From assembly GCF_002207765.1 (NCBI RefSeq), contig NZ_BDGJ01000010.1, forward strand, positions 18,405 to 82,404: a DNA stretch of 64,000 nucleotides, read 5' to 3'. Both the position numbers and the translations under genes were made by a program. The notes under the pieces are model-generated. The model was not told the origin of the DNA. It worked only from the letters and a program-made list of their open reading frames with translations, and did not search any database. Positions 25,781 through 33,444 of this stretch are shown here, piece after piece (the stretch's first letter is position 1; each line of letters begins with the position of its first letter). The DNA is from Calderihabitans maritimus. Lineage in GTDB: Bacteria; Bacillota; KKC1; Calderihabitantales; Calderihabitantaceae.

Positions 25781-26137
25781 TTATCCGTACATTTCTTTGA
25801 CCACTCGCGTAAGGATACGCTTTTCTTCCTCCTCGAACATGCGCTTGACCGAAAACTCAACTACGGTAGTAAGGGAGTTGTCAGGAAGCTGGTATATTTC
25901 TGATTTAACAATGGTGCCAATTCCTATAACCTCACCGCTACGGGTTACTAGAAGCACATCCATGCCCACGGGATAAACTAATTTATGTCCAGTGCGGAAA
26001 AAGCCTAAAATAATATTCCCGGAGGTTCTTTTCCACAGGAGAAGCTGGTTGTCTGCCTCCTGTTTTTCTCCTGGTTTATCGGGCAACTCGTCCACCGGCA
26101 GGCGAAGCAACCAGGTAAACTCATATTTATAGCCCAT
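25781..26137 (-). CDS. Conserved-looking hypothetical protein
   Basis: 118 residues, soluble, with a beta-rich core (LVYPVGMDVLLVTRSGEVIGIGTIVKSE) followed by TTVVEFSVKRMFEEEE. This resembles small beta-barrel domains of the ASCH/PUA kind, but I cannot assign a family. GAGGTG precedes the ATG. It is divergent from the DNA methyltransferase gene, with 175 bp between them. Confidence 0.6.
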   Translation of the reverse strand: MGYKYEFTWLLRLPVDELPDKPGEKQEADNQLLLWKRTSGNIILGFFRTGHKLVYPVGMDVLLVTRSGEVIGIGTIVKSEIYQLPDNSLTTVVEFSVKRMFEEEEKRILTRVVKEMYG

Positions 26138-26312
26138 TTTATCACCTCGTCATTATTTTTTTTCTTCGCAAGCATATTATTCTTAATGCATATTATTCTT
26201 AATTTACTTAAATTTTCCTCTATTTAATGGTTGAATGGCAGGAAAACGGATCTTATATCAAGAAAATGGTCTTGGCTGTTTTCTGAAGGTATTGAATCCA
26301 GGAGGGAGAATA

Positions 26313-27128
26313 ATGTCAAAACAATCTCCAAAAACAATGAATAAAGCGGTGAGTGCCGGTTTAATGGACGGGAAAACCTGGTTACGCTATTCCATAAGTA
26401 TTTGGGACGATCTTGTTAAAAGTCCTGAGGAACGCAAGTTTAAGCACCCCGCTATGTTTCCATCCCAGTTGACCGACAGGCTTATCGAAATATTTTCCCT
26501 CCGGGAAGGCGGCCTTGTTCTCGATCCGTTTATGGGTAGTGGGAGTACTCTATGTTCCGCCTACCGCCGTGGTCTACCGTCAGTCGGTTTTGAGCTGTCG
26601 GAAGAGTTTATTGCCATGACGAGAGAGAGGTTGGCGGCCATCCGGGGAGATCCGGACAACTACCCGCGTATAATTCAGGACGACAGCAGACGATTGCAGA
26701 AATATGTATCACCGGGCACTGTCGGCCTGTGTATCACTTCTCCGCCCTACTGGGATATTTTAAACCAGCGGCGTACAGCCGACGGCAAACCGATTCGCAA
26801 TTACGGAATGAACCTGCGGGACCTGAGCAGTATTAGCGATTACCATGAATTTTTGGGGGCTTTGCAGCAAGTATTTGCTCAAATCTACGAGGTGCTGATT
26901 ACCGGTGCCTATTGCATAGTAGTAGTAATGGACATCCGTAAGAAGGCTGTCTTTTACCCGTTTCATATGGATATTACTTTAAAACTTAGAGACGTAGGTT
27001 TTACCCTTGACGACATAATCATCTGGGATAGGCGCCGGGAGTATAATAATTTACGCCCCCTGGGATATCCTTACGTCTTTCGCGTCAATAAAGTCCATGA
27101 ATACATCTTGATTTTCCAAAAAAAGTAA
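26313..27128 (+). CDS. Solitary DNA methyltransferase (N4/N6 amino type)
   Basis: The SAM-binding motif LDPFMGSGSTLCSAYRRG comes first (about 68-85), then the catalytic motif TSPPYWD (about 142-148). SPPY points to N4-cytosine or N6-adenine methylation, and the I-then-IV order is the reverse of beta-class enzymes. The 271 residues start at the ATG at 26313 after AGGAGGGAG; an open extension upstream lacks a site. No restriction endonuclease lies next to it, so it may be a regulatory or maintenance methyltransferase. The recognition sequence cannot be read from the protein. Confidence 0.85.
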   Translation: MSKQSPKTMNKAVSAGLMDGKTWLRYSISIWDDLVKSPEERKFKHPAMFPSQLTDRLIEIFSLREGGLVLDPFMGSGSTLCSAYRRGLPSVGFELSEEFIAMTRERLAAIRGDPDNYPRIIQDDSRRLQKYVSPGTVGLCITSPPYWDILNQRRTADGKPIRNYGMNLRDLSSISDYHEFLGALQQVFAQIYEVLITGAYCIVVVMDIRKKAVFYPFHMDITLKLRDVGFTLDDIIIWDRRREYNNLRPLGYPYVFRVNKVHEYILIFQKK

Positions 27129-27156
27129 AAATAGTTGTTTCTGAAACCAATGTCAG

Positions 27157-27198
27157 GCTAACTCTTTTTCTGCTTCTCAATGGAGTTAGCTTTTTTTC
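27157..27198 (+). terminator. Terminator after the methyltransferase gene
   Basis: GCTAACTC (27157-27164) and GAGTTAGC (27183-27190) form an 8-bp stem, followed by seven T residues. Confidence 0.85.
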
Positions 27199-27301
27199 TT
27201 CCTTCTTCTCTTCAGGAATGAAACTTCTTTTTAAACAAACGGTGCATATAAATATAGTAACCTCCAGTCATGGCTCGGAATTTAAAAAGGAGGAGGTATC
27301 T

Positions 27302-28168
27302 ATGGATATTCTAAAACGTCTGGAATTACACAGACAAGAAGAACAAAAACTGCGTTGGGAAGGAACCTTCCGGGATTACCTGAAGTTAGTTATAGAAAAC
27401 CCCAAAATTTGCCGTCTGGCCCATGAACGTATTTACGATATGATTGTTTCTGCTGGAGTGGAAGAAGTAGATGGAGTTAAAAAATACAAATTTTTTTCCT
27501 CGGAAATTTTTGGACTTGACAAAACATTAGAACGGCTAGTGGAGGAGTACTTCCATTCGGCAGCCCGGAGGCTAGATGTACGGAAAAGAATTCTTTTGTT
27601 GATGGGGCCGGTAAGCGGCGGAAAATCAACCATCGTTAACTTGATCAAAAGAGGACTGGAGAAGTACACCCGTACCGATGAAGGAGCCGTATATGCTATC
27701 AAAGGATGTCCCATGCATGAGGAACCACTCCACCTTATTCCGAGGGAACTGCGGGAAGAATTCCAGCAGGAGTACGGCATTTATATTGAAGGAACTCTCT
27801 GCCCTTCATGCCGCCTGATGGTCGAAGAGAAATATGGAGGCAGGGTCGAGGATGTTCCCGTTCAGAGGATTGTTTTTTCCGAAGAGGATCGGGTAGGGAT
27901 CGGCACTTTCAGCCCCTCTGACCCTAAGTCACAGGATATAGCTGACCTTACGGGAAGTGTTGACTTTTCCACCATTGCTGAATACGGCTCTGAATCTGAT
28001 CCACGGGCATACCGGTTTGATGGAGAACTGAACAAAGCCAATCGGGGCATTATGGAGTTTCAGGAAATGCTGAAATGTGACGAGAAATTCCTCTACAACT
28101 TGTTGAGCCTATCCCAGGAAGGCAATTTTAAGGCGGGAAGATTTGCTTTAATTTATGCGGACGAATAG
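27302..28168 (+). CDS. prkA: prkA, 5' part (gene split by a 16.9-kb element)
   Basis: N-terminal 288 codons of the PrkA serine kinase / AAA protein (YeaG family). ATG at 27302 follows AAGGAGGAGG. The Walker A-like site GPVSGGKST is at about 103-111. The reading stops abruptly at an in-frame TAG (28166) directly after FALIYADE, where intact homologues continue with a [13 protein letters not shown] sequence. That continuation is found in frame at 45080. Joining codons 1-288 (to 28165) with 45080-46111 gives 631 residues. PrkA acts with YhbH and SpoVR in sporulation or stress physiology, and both genes follow the 3' part. As it stands the product is a truncated kinase. Confidence 0.93.
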   Translation: MDILKRLELHRQEEQKLRWEGTFRDYLKLVIENPKICRLAHERIYDMIVSAGVEEVDGVKKYKFFSSEIFGLDKTLERLVEEYFHSAARRLDVRKRILLLMGPVSGGKSTIVNLIKRGLEKYTRTDEGAVYAIKGCPMHEEPLHLIPRELREEFQQEYGIYIEGTLCPSCRLMVEEKYGGRVEDVPVQRIVFSEEDRVGIGTFSPSDPKSQDIADLTGSVDFSTIAEYGSESDPRAYRFDGELNKANRGIMEFQEMLKCDEKFLYNLLSLSQEGNFKAGRFALIYADE

Positions 28169-28189
28169 AGTGTAACTTCATGAGACTAA
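28138..28189. repeat. Left attachment site (attL) of the prkA element
   Basis: The core CGAA is at 28162-28165. The prkA side is to the left and the element arm (28166-28189) to the right. Reverse-complemented, this arm matches the right-end arm 45052-45075 at 13 of 24 positions, including shared TT, GT, AT.AA and ACA blocks. Such an imperfect repeat is typical of attP arms of large serine recombinases. Confidence 0.75.
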
Positions 28190-28213
28190 TTTTTTATTTT
28201 CTCTGATTAAGCT

Positions 28214-28360
28214 TTAGAGACTTCGTATTTTTCGCATATGCCGTTGGAGCTCGGCTTTTTTCTTTTCTACGCAAATATCCGTATCTACTGGTAGAGTTTC
28301 TTTTTTGTAAAAGCTCTGCTGAAGGGTGAGAAGATACAAGATACCCGGTTTGTGGAAGTT
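28214..28360 (-). pseudogene. Decayed fragment of a second serine recombinase
   Basis: Read on the minus strand, this open stretch gives PGILYLLT...KKETLPVDTDIC.EKKKAELQRH, ending in a stop at 28214-28216. It matches the intact recombinase AGILKYLAAL...QKEETAPVDTDIFIEKKKTELKRR. The DNA has a 20-bp identical block (28221-28240 equals 43291-43310) and clear but gapped similarity up to about 28310, with about 14 codons missing. It is therefore a C-terminal relic of a paralogous recombinase in the same orientation, at the opposite end of the element. There is no other gene in 28169-28435. Confidence 0.75.
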
Positions 28361-28435
28361 ATTGTTTCATACATCTCATAAACTATTATGTTATACTAGT
28401 TATAAGAATTTAAGAATTTGAAGGGGTGTACTCTT

Positions 28436-29365
28436 TTGAATGGCCGAAGGTTGTTGCTTCTAGTAATAGGCCTGGTATTATTATTATTTTTTGCCGGTTG
28501 TAGCAGAACCAAAGATTATCCACAAATTAACTTTCAAGATTTAGAAATAACCGAAAGTTTTAAAAAGAACACCGAGCAGGATTCATTACGCGTAGCTTTA
28601 TCATCGATTACATCTACAAGAAAGAGTATATCCTATTACGAAGAACTATTACGTTTATTGGAGAAAACTTTAGGTCGCCCCATAGAAGTAGTCCAACGTA
28701 ACACCTACGCGGAAGTAAATGAGCTGTTACGTACCGGTCAGATTGACCTGGCTTTTATCTGCACTTATAGCTATGTTACGGGTCATGACCAGTTTGGTTT
28801 GGAACTGGTTGCCGCACCGGTAAGAGATGGAAAAACCAAGTACCAGTCATATATAATCGTCCGTAAAGATAGTGAGATAGATTCTTTTGAACAACTCGAA
28901 GGGAAAAAGTTTGCCTTTACAGACCCTATGTCCACGACGGGTTATCTTTATCCTATGGCTCTTTTGAGAGAGCAGAATAAAGAACCGGAGAGCTTTTTTT
29001 CTGATTATAGCTTTACTTACAGTCACGATAATTCCATTAAGGCGGTACAACAGGGCGTCGTAGACGGAGCGGCGGTGGAGAGCCTTGTTTTCAAGCATAT
29101 GGCTGAGAAAGAACCGGAAATCATCAACGATCTTAAAATAATCAAGAAATCTCCTGCATATTTTTCACCTCCGGTGGTGGTCCGGCCCGGTTTGCCGGAG
29201 GAACTCAAGAAACAGTTGAAAGAGTTTTTCATAAATCTGGATTCTAGTGGAGAGGGAAGGTATATTTTGGACAAGATGGGCCTGGAAGGTTACCGGCAGG
29301 TGGAGGATTCAGATTATGATTCTGTCCGGTTACTGGGAAAGGTAGTGCAGAGTCATGAAAAATAA
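28436..29365 (+). CDS. PhnD-type periplasmic sensor lipoprotein
   Basis: TTG start at 28436, eight bases after AAGGGGTG; the lipobox FFAGC places the lipidated Cys at residue 22. The rest is a PhnD/TtrS-type binding domain: LRVALSSITSTRKSISYYEEL, LRTGQIDLAFICTYSYV, FAFTDPMSTTGYLYPMALL, and AVQQGVVDGAAVESLV. It overlaps the kinase gene by 11 bp. In TtrS the same domain is fused to the kinase, and in the arsenite system AioX it is separate. The sensor of this operon is therefore a detached ligand-binding protein. The ligand could be tetrathionate, another sulfur oxyanion, or arsenic oxyanion. Confidence 0.85.
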   Translation: MNGRRLLLLVIGLVLLLFFAGCSRTKDYPQINFQDLEITESFKKNTEQDSLRVALSSITSTRKSISYYEELLRLLEKTLGRPIEVVQRNTYAEVNELLRTGQIDLAFICTYSYVTGHDQFGLELVAAPVRDGKTKYQSYIIVRKDSEIDSFEQLEGKKFAFTDPMSTTGYLYPMALLREQNKEPESFFSDYSFTYSHDNSIKAVQQGVVDGAAVESLVFKHMAEKEPEIINDLKIIKKSPAYFSPPVVVRPGLPEELKKQLKEFFINLDSSGEGRYILDKMGLEGYRQVEDSDYDSVRLLGKVVQSHEK

Positions 29366-30854
29366 ATTGTTATCCCGTCTTTTTTACACCGCGTTTAACC
29401 TGGTTGGAGTTAGAGCGAAAATTATGGGTATTGCTGTGATGCTGGTGCTTCTCTTAGGTACGTTGCAAATCTGGCAGGTAGAAACCAGTTTTACTAGGAT
29501 TTTGCGGCAGGAGCTAACTAAACAGGGTGTCTCCTTAGGGCGTTACTTAGCGGCTCGGAGCGAGAATCTTTTGTTAACCAATAATATTTATGGCCTGTAC
29601 GAGCTGGTCCGTGACACTATGGATAACAATCCGGAAGTGAAGTACATCCTGCTTATAGATTCTGAGGGCCAGTTAGTCATCAATAGTTTTGGTAAAGGTA
29701 TTCCCCGCGGACTGTTAAATTTTAATAAAGTGGGGGAAGGACAGGAATACAGTCGGCGGATATTTTCCACGGGGGAAGAGCTGGTGCAGGATGTGGCGAT
29801 TCCTATTGCCAACGGCAAATTGGGCCAGGTGCGACTGGGATTATCTGAAATCGGTATCGTTACCGCCGTGGAAAGAATGCAGAGCCAGCTCTGGCTCAGT
29901 ACTTTAGTGATCTCACTTCTAGGGGTAGGAGTGGCGTACCTGTTGTCGGCTTTAATTAACCGGCCTCTTAGAGAGTTGGTAACCGCTACCAAGAATATTG
30001 GGGAAGGAAAGTTGAGTTACCGTGTCCCGCTGGACTGGATCAAAGATGAATTGGGACAATTGGCAAGAGCTTTTAATGAAATGGCTGATAAATTACAAGA
30101 AGCAGAAAAGGAACAAGCCCGGCTGTGGCAGGAGGTACTAAGAAAAGAAAGGATGCGTCGATATCTGTTAAGTAAAATAATTTCCGCTCAGGAGGAAGAG
30201 CGGCTGCGTATATCGCGGGAATTGCATGACGAGACGGGACAGGCTTTAAGCAGCGTTAACCTGGCCTTGGCTTCCTTGGACGGTGTACAGGACCCTCAGG
30301 AGTTTCGTCGAAGAGTGAAATTGATGCAGGAGACGGTAACTAAGGCGCTGGAAGATATTCATTTGTTGTGCCGGCAACTGCGCCCCAGTGTGCTGGACAA
30401 ACTGGGCCTGGCGGTGGCTGTGCAACGTCTGGTCCGGGATTGTTCCATGCGCTGGGGGAAAGATATCGGACTGACGGTGACCGGTTTTGATACGGAGATT
30501 ATTCCGGATGAAGTGAAAATAGCTGTTTACAGGATTGTTCAGGAGGCTCTAGGAAATGCTTTGCGCCATTCTCAAGCGGAAAATATCAGTGTGGTACTTC
30601 AGAAAACGGAAAATAAAATTCTGGCCATCGTGGAAGATGACGGTGTCGGTTTTGATATAAATGAAATGCAGAACAAGGATATTGAGGAAAAACATCTTGG
30701 GCTTTTTGGTATGCAGGAAAGAGCAGAATTACTGGGCGGAAAGTTAAATATAGAATCAGCTTTGGGTAAAGGGACTACTATATACGTTGAACTACCCCTG
30801 GAGGGGAGGGTTAGTCATGCAACAGAGAAAGTTAAAAGTGCTGTTGGTGGATGA
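29355..30854 (+). CDS. Sensor histidine kinase (HisKA_3 type) of the element
   Basis: 499 residues: helix 1 (about 20-40), periplasmic sensor region (40-170), helix 2 (about 178-198), HAMP (NRPLRELVTATKNIGEGKLSYRV), HisKA_3 with the phospho-acceptor His in RISRELHDETGQALSS, and an ATPase domain (VQEALGNALRHSQAENI, DDGVGFD, HLGLFGMQERAELLGG). This is the NarX/DegS class that partners with LuxR-type regulators, as found in the next gene. It is translationally overlapped by the binding protein before it and by the regulator after it, so the three form a sensing unit. Confidence 0.9.
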   Translation: MKNKLLSRLFYTAFNLVGVRAKIMGIAVMLVLLLGTLQIWQVETSFTRILRQELTKQGVSLGRYLAARSENLLLTNNIYGLYELVRDTMDNNPEVKYILLIDSEGQLVINSFGKGIPRGLLNFNKVGEGQEYSRRIFSTGEELVQDVAIPIANGKLGQVRLGLSEIGIVTAVERMQSQLWLSTLVISLLGVGVAYLLSALINRPLRELVTATKNIGEGKLSYRVPLDWIKDELGQLARAFNEMADKLQEAEKEQARLWQEVLRKERMRRYLLSKIISAQEEERLRISRELHDETGQALSSVNLALASLDGVQDPQEFRRRVKLMQETVTKALEDIHLLCRQLRPSVLDKLGLAVAVQRLVRDCSMRWGKDIGLTVTGFDTEIIPDEVKIAVYRIVQEALGNALRHSQAENISVVLQKTENKILAIVEDDGVGFDINEMQNKDIEEKHLGLFGMQERAELLGGKLNIESALGKGTTIYVELPLEGRVSHATEKVKSAVGG

Positions 30855-31482
30855 CCATGTGGTCTTACTGAGCGGCCTGTGTTTGCTGTTAGAGAATACA
30901 AATGATCTGGAAGTGGTGGGTAAAGCTACGGACCGTATGTCGGCCCTGGAACAATGCCGAAAACTCAAACCGGATGTATTGCTGCTGGATATAAACCTCG
31001 GGGATAATAGTGGGCTTGATTTAATACCGGAAGTCCAAAGGATTAGTCCCGAAACCAATATATTACTGCTTACCATGTATGATGAAGAAGATTATTTGCA
31101 GCGCGCGTTGGAACTTGGTGCTAGAGGATATATTCTCAAAAAGGCTTCGGACCAGGAGTTGCTGGCGGCGGTGAGGGCGGTAGGTCAGGGGGGCACTTAC
31201 CTTGATCCTGCTATTGCTACTTCGGTGGTTAATTTGGCTTTGGGGAGGAAAAAGAAAGGTGAAGAAAGACCTTCCAGCAATGGTGTGTTGAGCTCCAGGG
31301 AAAAAGAAGTTTTGGGATTGGTGGCTTTAGGATATACCAATCAACAGATTGCTGATGAGTTAACCATAAGTATAAAAACGGTGGAGACGCATAAGGCTAA
31401 TATCAAGGAAAAGCTGGGGATAAAAAAGCGGTCGGACCTGGTACGTTATGCCCTGGAAAACAACTTGATGCCTGAAAAGTAA
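30817..31482 (+). CDS. NarL/FixJ-family response regulator of the element
   Basis: Receiver domain with D in VLLLDINLGDNSGLDL and Lys in GYILKKASDQELL, followed by a LuxR-type helix-turn-helix (LSSREKEVLGLVALGYTNQQIADELTISIKTVETHKANI). The ATG at 30817 follows GAGGGGAGGG and lies inside the 3' end of the kinase gene. The 221 residues match TtrR/NarL length. The expected target is the molybdoenzyme operon 260 bp downstream, beyond a terminator. That makes this two-component set a separate transcript that controls the next one (inference). Confidence 0.9.
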   Translation: MQQRKLKVLLVDDHVVLLSGLCLLLENTNDLEVVGKATDRMSALEQCRKLKPDVLLLDINLGDNSGLDLIPEVQRISPETNILLLTMYDEEDYLQRALELGARGYILKKASDQELLAAVRAVGQGGTYLDPAIATSVVNLALGRKKKGEERPSSNGVLSSREKEVLGLVALGYTNQQIADELTISIKTVETHKANIKEKLGIKKRSDLVRYALENNLMPEK

Positions 31483-31580
31483 GGATGTTTCTAGCGTAGG
31501 TATTAAAAAGTAATAAAAGAGAAGGCTTCGAGCCGGCTGTGCATATGACAAAATTAGACCTTCTTAAAATTTTTCCGGTT

Positions 31581-31618
31581 AAAACCCCGATTCGTCGGAG
31601 GGCGTTTCGGGGTTTTTT
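31581..31618 (+). terminator. Terminator of the sensing operon
   Basis: AAAACCCCGA (31581-31590) pairs with TCGGGGTTTT (31607-31616), followed by further T residues. It separates the regulator operon from the reductase operon. Confidence 0.85.
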
Positions 31619-31742
31619 GCTGAGCATTTTAGATATGATGCCCGATACAAAACAAAACATAATTGTGCCAAAATGTACATAGAAAGCTGCCCATAAGGAG
31701 GGAGAGGGTATTCTTGCATAAATTGTGGAGAGGAGTGAGCAG

Positions 31743-32339
31743 ATGGCTGAAAAACTTTACGGAATGGTGATTGATCTGCGTCGTTGCGTAGGCTGTCACG
31801 CCTGTCGCGTAGCTTGTAAAAGCGAAAATAACGTGCCGTTAAAGGTATTCCGCACGTGGGTTAAAGATGTGGAAAAAGGTATCTATCCCAACGTCAGCAG
31901 GCATTATCTGCCTCGCCTGTGCAATCACTGCGCTAACGCTCCATGTGTTAAAGTTTGTCCGGTGAAGGCTTCCTACCGGAACGAAGATGGAGTAGTGATG
32001 ATTGATTACGACAGATGCATCGGCTGCAAATATTGTATTGCTGCCTGTCCCTATGATTCTCGGTTTATTAACCCCATACGCAAAACGGCTGAAAAGTGCG
32101 ATTTTTGTTATCACCGGGTAAGCCGCGGGTATGAGCCCGCCTGTGTTTCGACGTGCGTGGGAGGGGCCAGGGTATTCGGTGACTTGAACGATCCCAAGAG
32201 CTCTGTTTCTCAACTTTTAGCCCGTAATGCTGTACAGGTATTAAAGCCGGAACAAAATACCAGGCCTCATGTCTACTATATTCAGGCAGATAGAGGAGTC
32301 ATGGGAGCTAACTTGAGAAGAATGGTGGGGGGTGAATAA
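31743..32339 (+). CDS. Four-cluster ferredoxin subunit of the molybdoenzyme (TtrB/PsrB-like)
   Basis: 198 residues with 16 cysteines in four [4Fe-4S] motifs: CVGCHACRVAC, CNHCANAPCVKVCP, CIGCKYCIAACP and CDFCYHRVSRGYEPACVSTC. This is the electron-transfer subunit between the NrfD-type membrane subunit and the molybdenum subunit in polysulfide, tetrathionate and related reductases. It has no Tat signal, so it is presumably exported with the catalytic subunit. The ATG at 31743 follows GAGAGGAG. First gene of the B-C-A operon. Confidence 0.92.
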   Translation: MAEKLYGMVIDLRRCVGCHACRVACKSENNVPLKVFRTWVKDVEKGIYPNVSRHYLPRLCNHCANAPCVKVCPVKASYRNEDGVVMIDYDRCIGCKYCIAACPYDSRFINPIRKTAEKCDFCYHRVSRGYEPACVSTCVGGARVFGDLNDPKSSVSQLLARNAVQVLKPEQNTRPHVYYIQADRGVMGANLRRMVGGE

Positions 32340-32340
32340 A

Positions 32341-33444
32341 ATGCCGGAATTAAACTATTTTTTTAATGTGGAACACGAGGTTTATTGGGGAATATTAATA
32401 CCTCTTTACTTTTTCTATACAGGTTTGAGTGCTGGTTCCTTTGTAATTTCCAGCCTGGGCACCGTATTTGGGATTGAAAAGTATAAAGGTGTGGCCAAAG
32501 TGGGAGTGTTAATGGCCATAGTATTATTGATAATCGCCCCTATTCACCTAATTGCTGATTTGTCCCAACCGGCACGATTTCTTACTTTGCTCTACAGGGT
32601 TAACCTGCAGTCGGCTATGTCTTGGGGTGTATATCTATTGATGCTCTATCCCCTTGACCTACTGATCTACGCTTACTTTCTCTTTAAAAAAGATAAAACA
32701 GAAAAGGACCAAAAGTTGGCTAAACTTTTTGGTACCTTGGGAGTACCGTTGGCCTTGGCGGTACATGGTTATACCGGTTTTATTCTGGGTAATGTACAGG
32801 CGCGGGCTTTATGGCATACCGCACTAATGCCCTACATTTTCCTGATGTCGGCTGTAGTTTCGGGTACGGGCATGCTAATTTTAGTGATTATGTTTACAGA
32901 TCGATTCCTTTCCCCTGCCAAAACCATTCTGCTCGAGCGTAGGGCCTTGCTGGCAGATATCGGAAAACTGCTCATGTGGTTTATTGTCGCTGATGCCGCT
33001 TTGTTGTTTAGCCATCTGGTGGTCCTGTGGTACGGCAATGAAGCTGGCGCGACTGCCTTATGGTATCTTTTCGAAGAGGAAGCAGTGCCCTTTATAGGTA
33101 TAGAGTTGATATTAGGGATGGTGGTTCCCGTTCTGTTACTGGCATTTCGCCGGACGAGAGAAAATCTTTTCACCTTAGGACTGGCTTCTTTCCTCACCAT
33201 GGTAGGAGTGCTGGCCATGCGTATTAATTTTGTGATCGGAGGTCTTAAAATACCGTTGAGTGGAGAGGAACCGGTTCGGTACTCTGTCACCTCCTTTGAG
33301 TTAACTACAGCTGTGGTATTAGGAGCCATTACCTTGGTTGCGTTATATGCATTATACCGAATGCTGCCCATTTATGAGGAAAAAGATAAACCGATCAGGC
33401 CGCATGCAGGTCCATCATCCGCTGTAGGGGAGGGTATGAGATGA
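32341..33444 (+). CDS. NrfD/TtrC-family membrane quinol subunit
   Basis: Membrane anchor of 367 residues with about nine helices that takes electrons from menaquinol. Family features: an N-terminal FNVEHEVYWGILIPLYFFYTGLSAGSFVIS, then APIHLIADLSQPARF, and VHGYTGFILGNVQARALWHT. The ATG at 32341 lies just after the stop of the Fe-S gene, with GGGGGG as ribosome site, and its 3' end overlaps the catalytic gene by 4 bp (ATGA). The gene order B-C-A is that of ttrBCA and srdBCA operons. Confidence 0.9.
   Translation: MPELNYFFNVEHEVYWGILIPLYFFYTGLSAGSFVISSLGTVFGIEKYKGVAKVGVLMAIVLLIIAPIHLIADLSQPARFLTLLYRVNLQSAMSWGVYLLMLYPLDLLIYAYFLFKKDKTEKDQKLAKLFGTLGVPLALAVHGYTGFILGNVQARALWHTALMPYIFLMSAVVSGTGMLILVIMFTDRFLSPAKTILLERRALLADIGKLLMWFIVADAALLFSHLVVLWYGNEAGATALWYLFEEEAVPFIGIELILGMVVPVLLLAFRRTRENLFTLGLASFLTMVGVLAMRINFVIGGLKIPLSGEEPVRYSVTSFELTTAVVLGAITLVALYALYRMLPIYEEKDKPIRPHAGPSSAVGEGMR

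Noticed and set aside
27218..27301. A sigma-E promoter before prkA based on CATATAAAT
   Set aside because: The -10-like sequence has no convincing -35 partner at the right distance, so it is not claimed, although it would fit the sporulation model.
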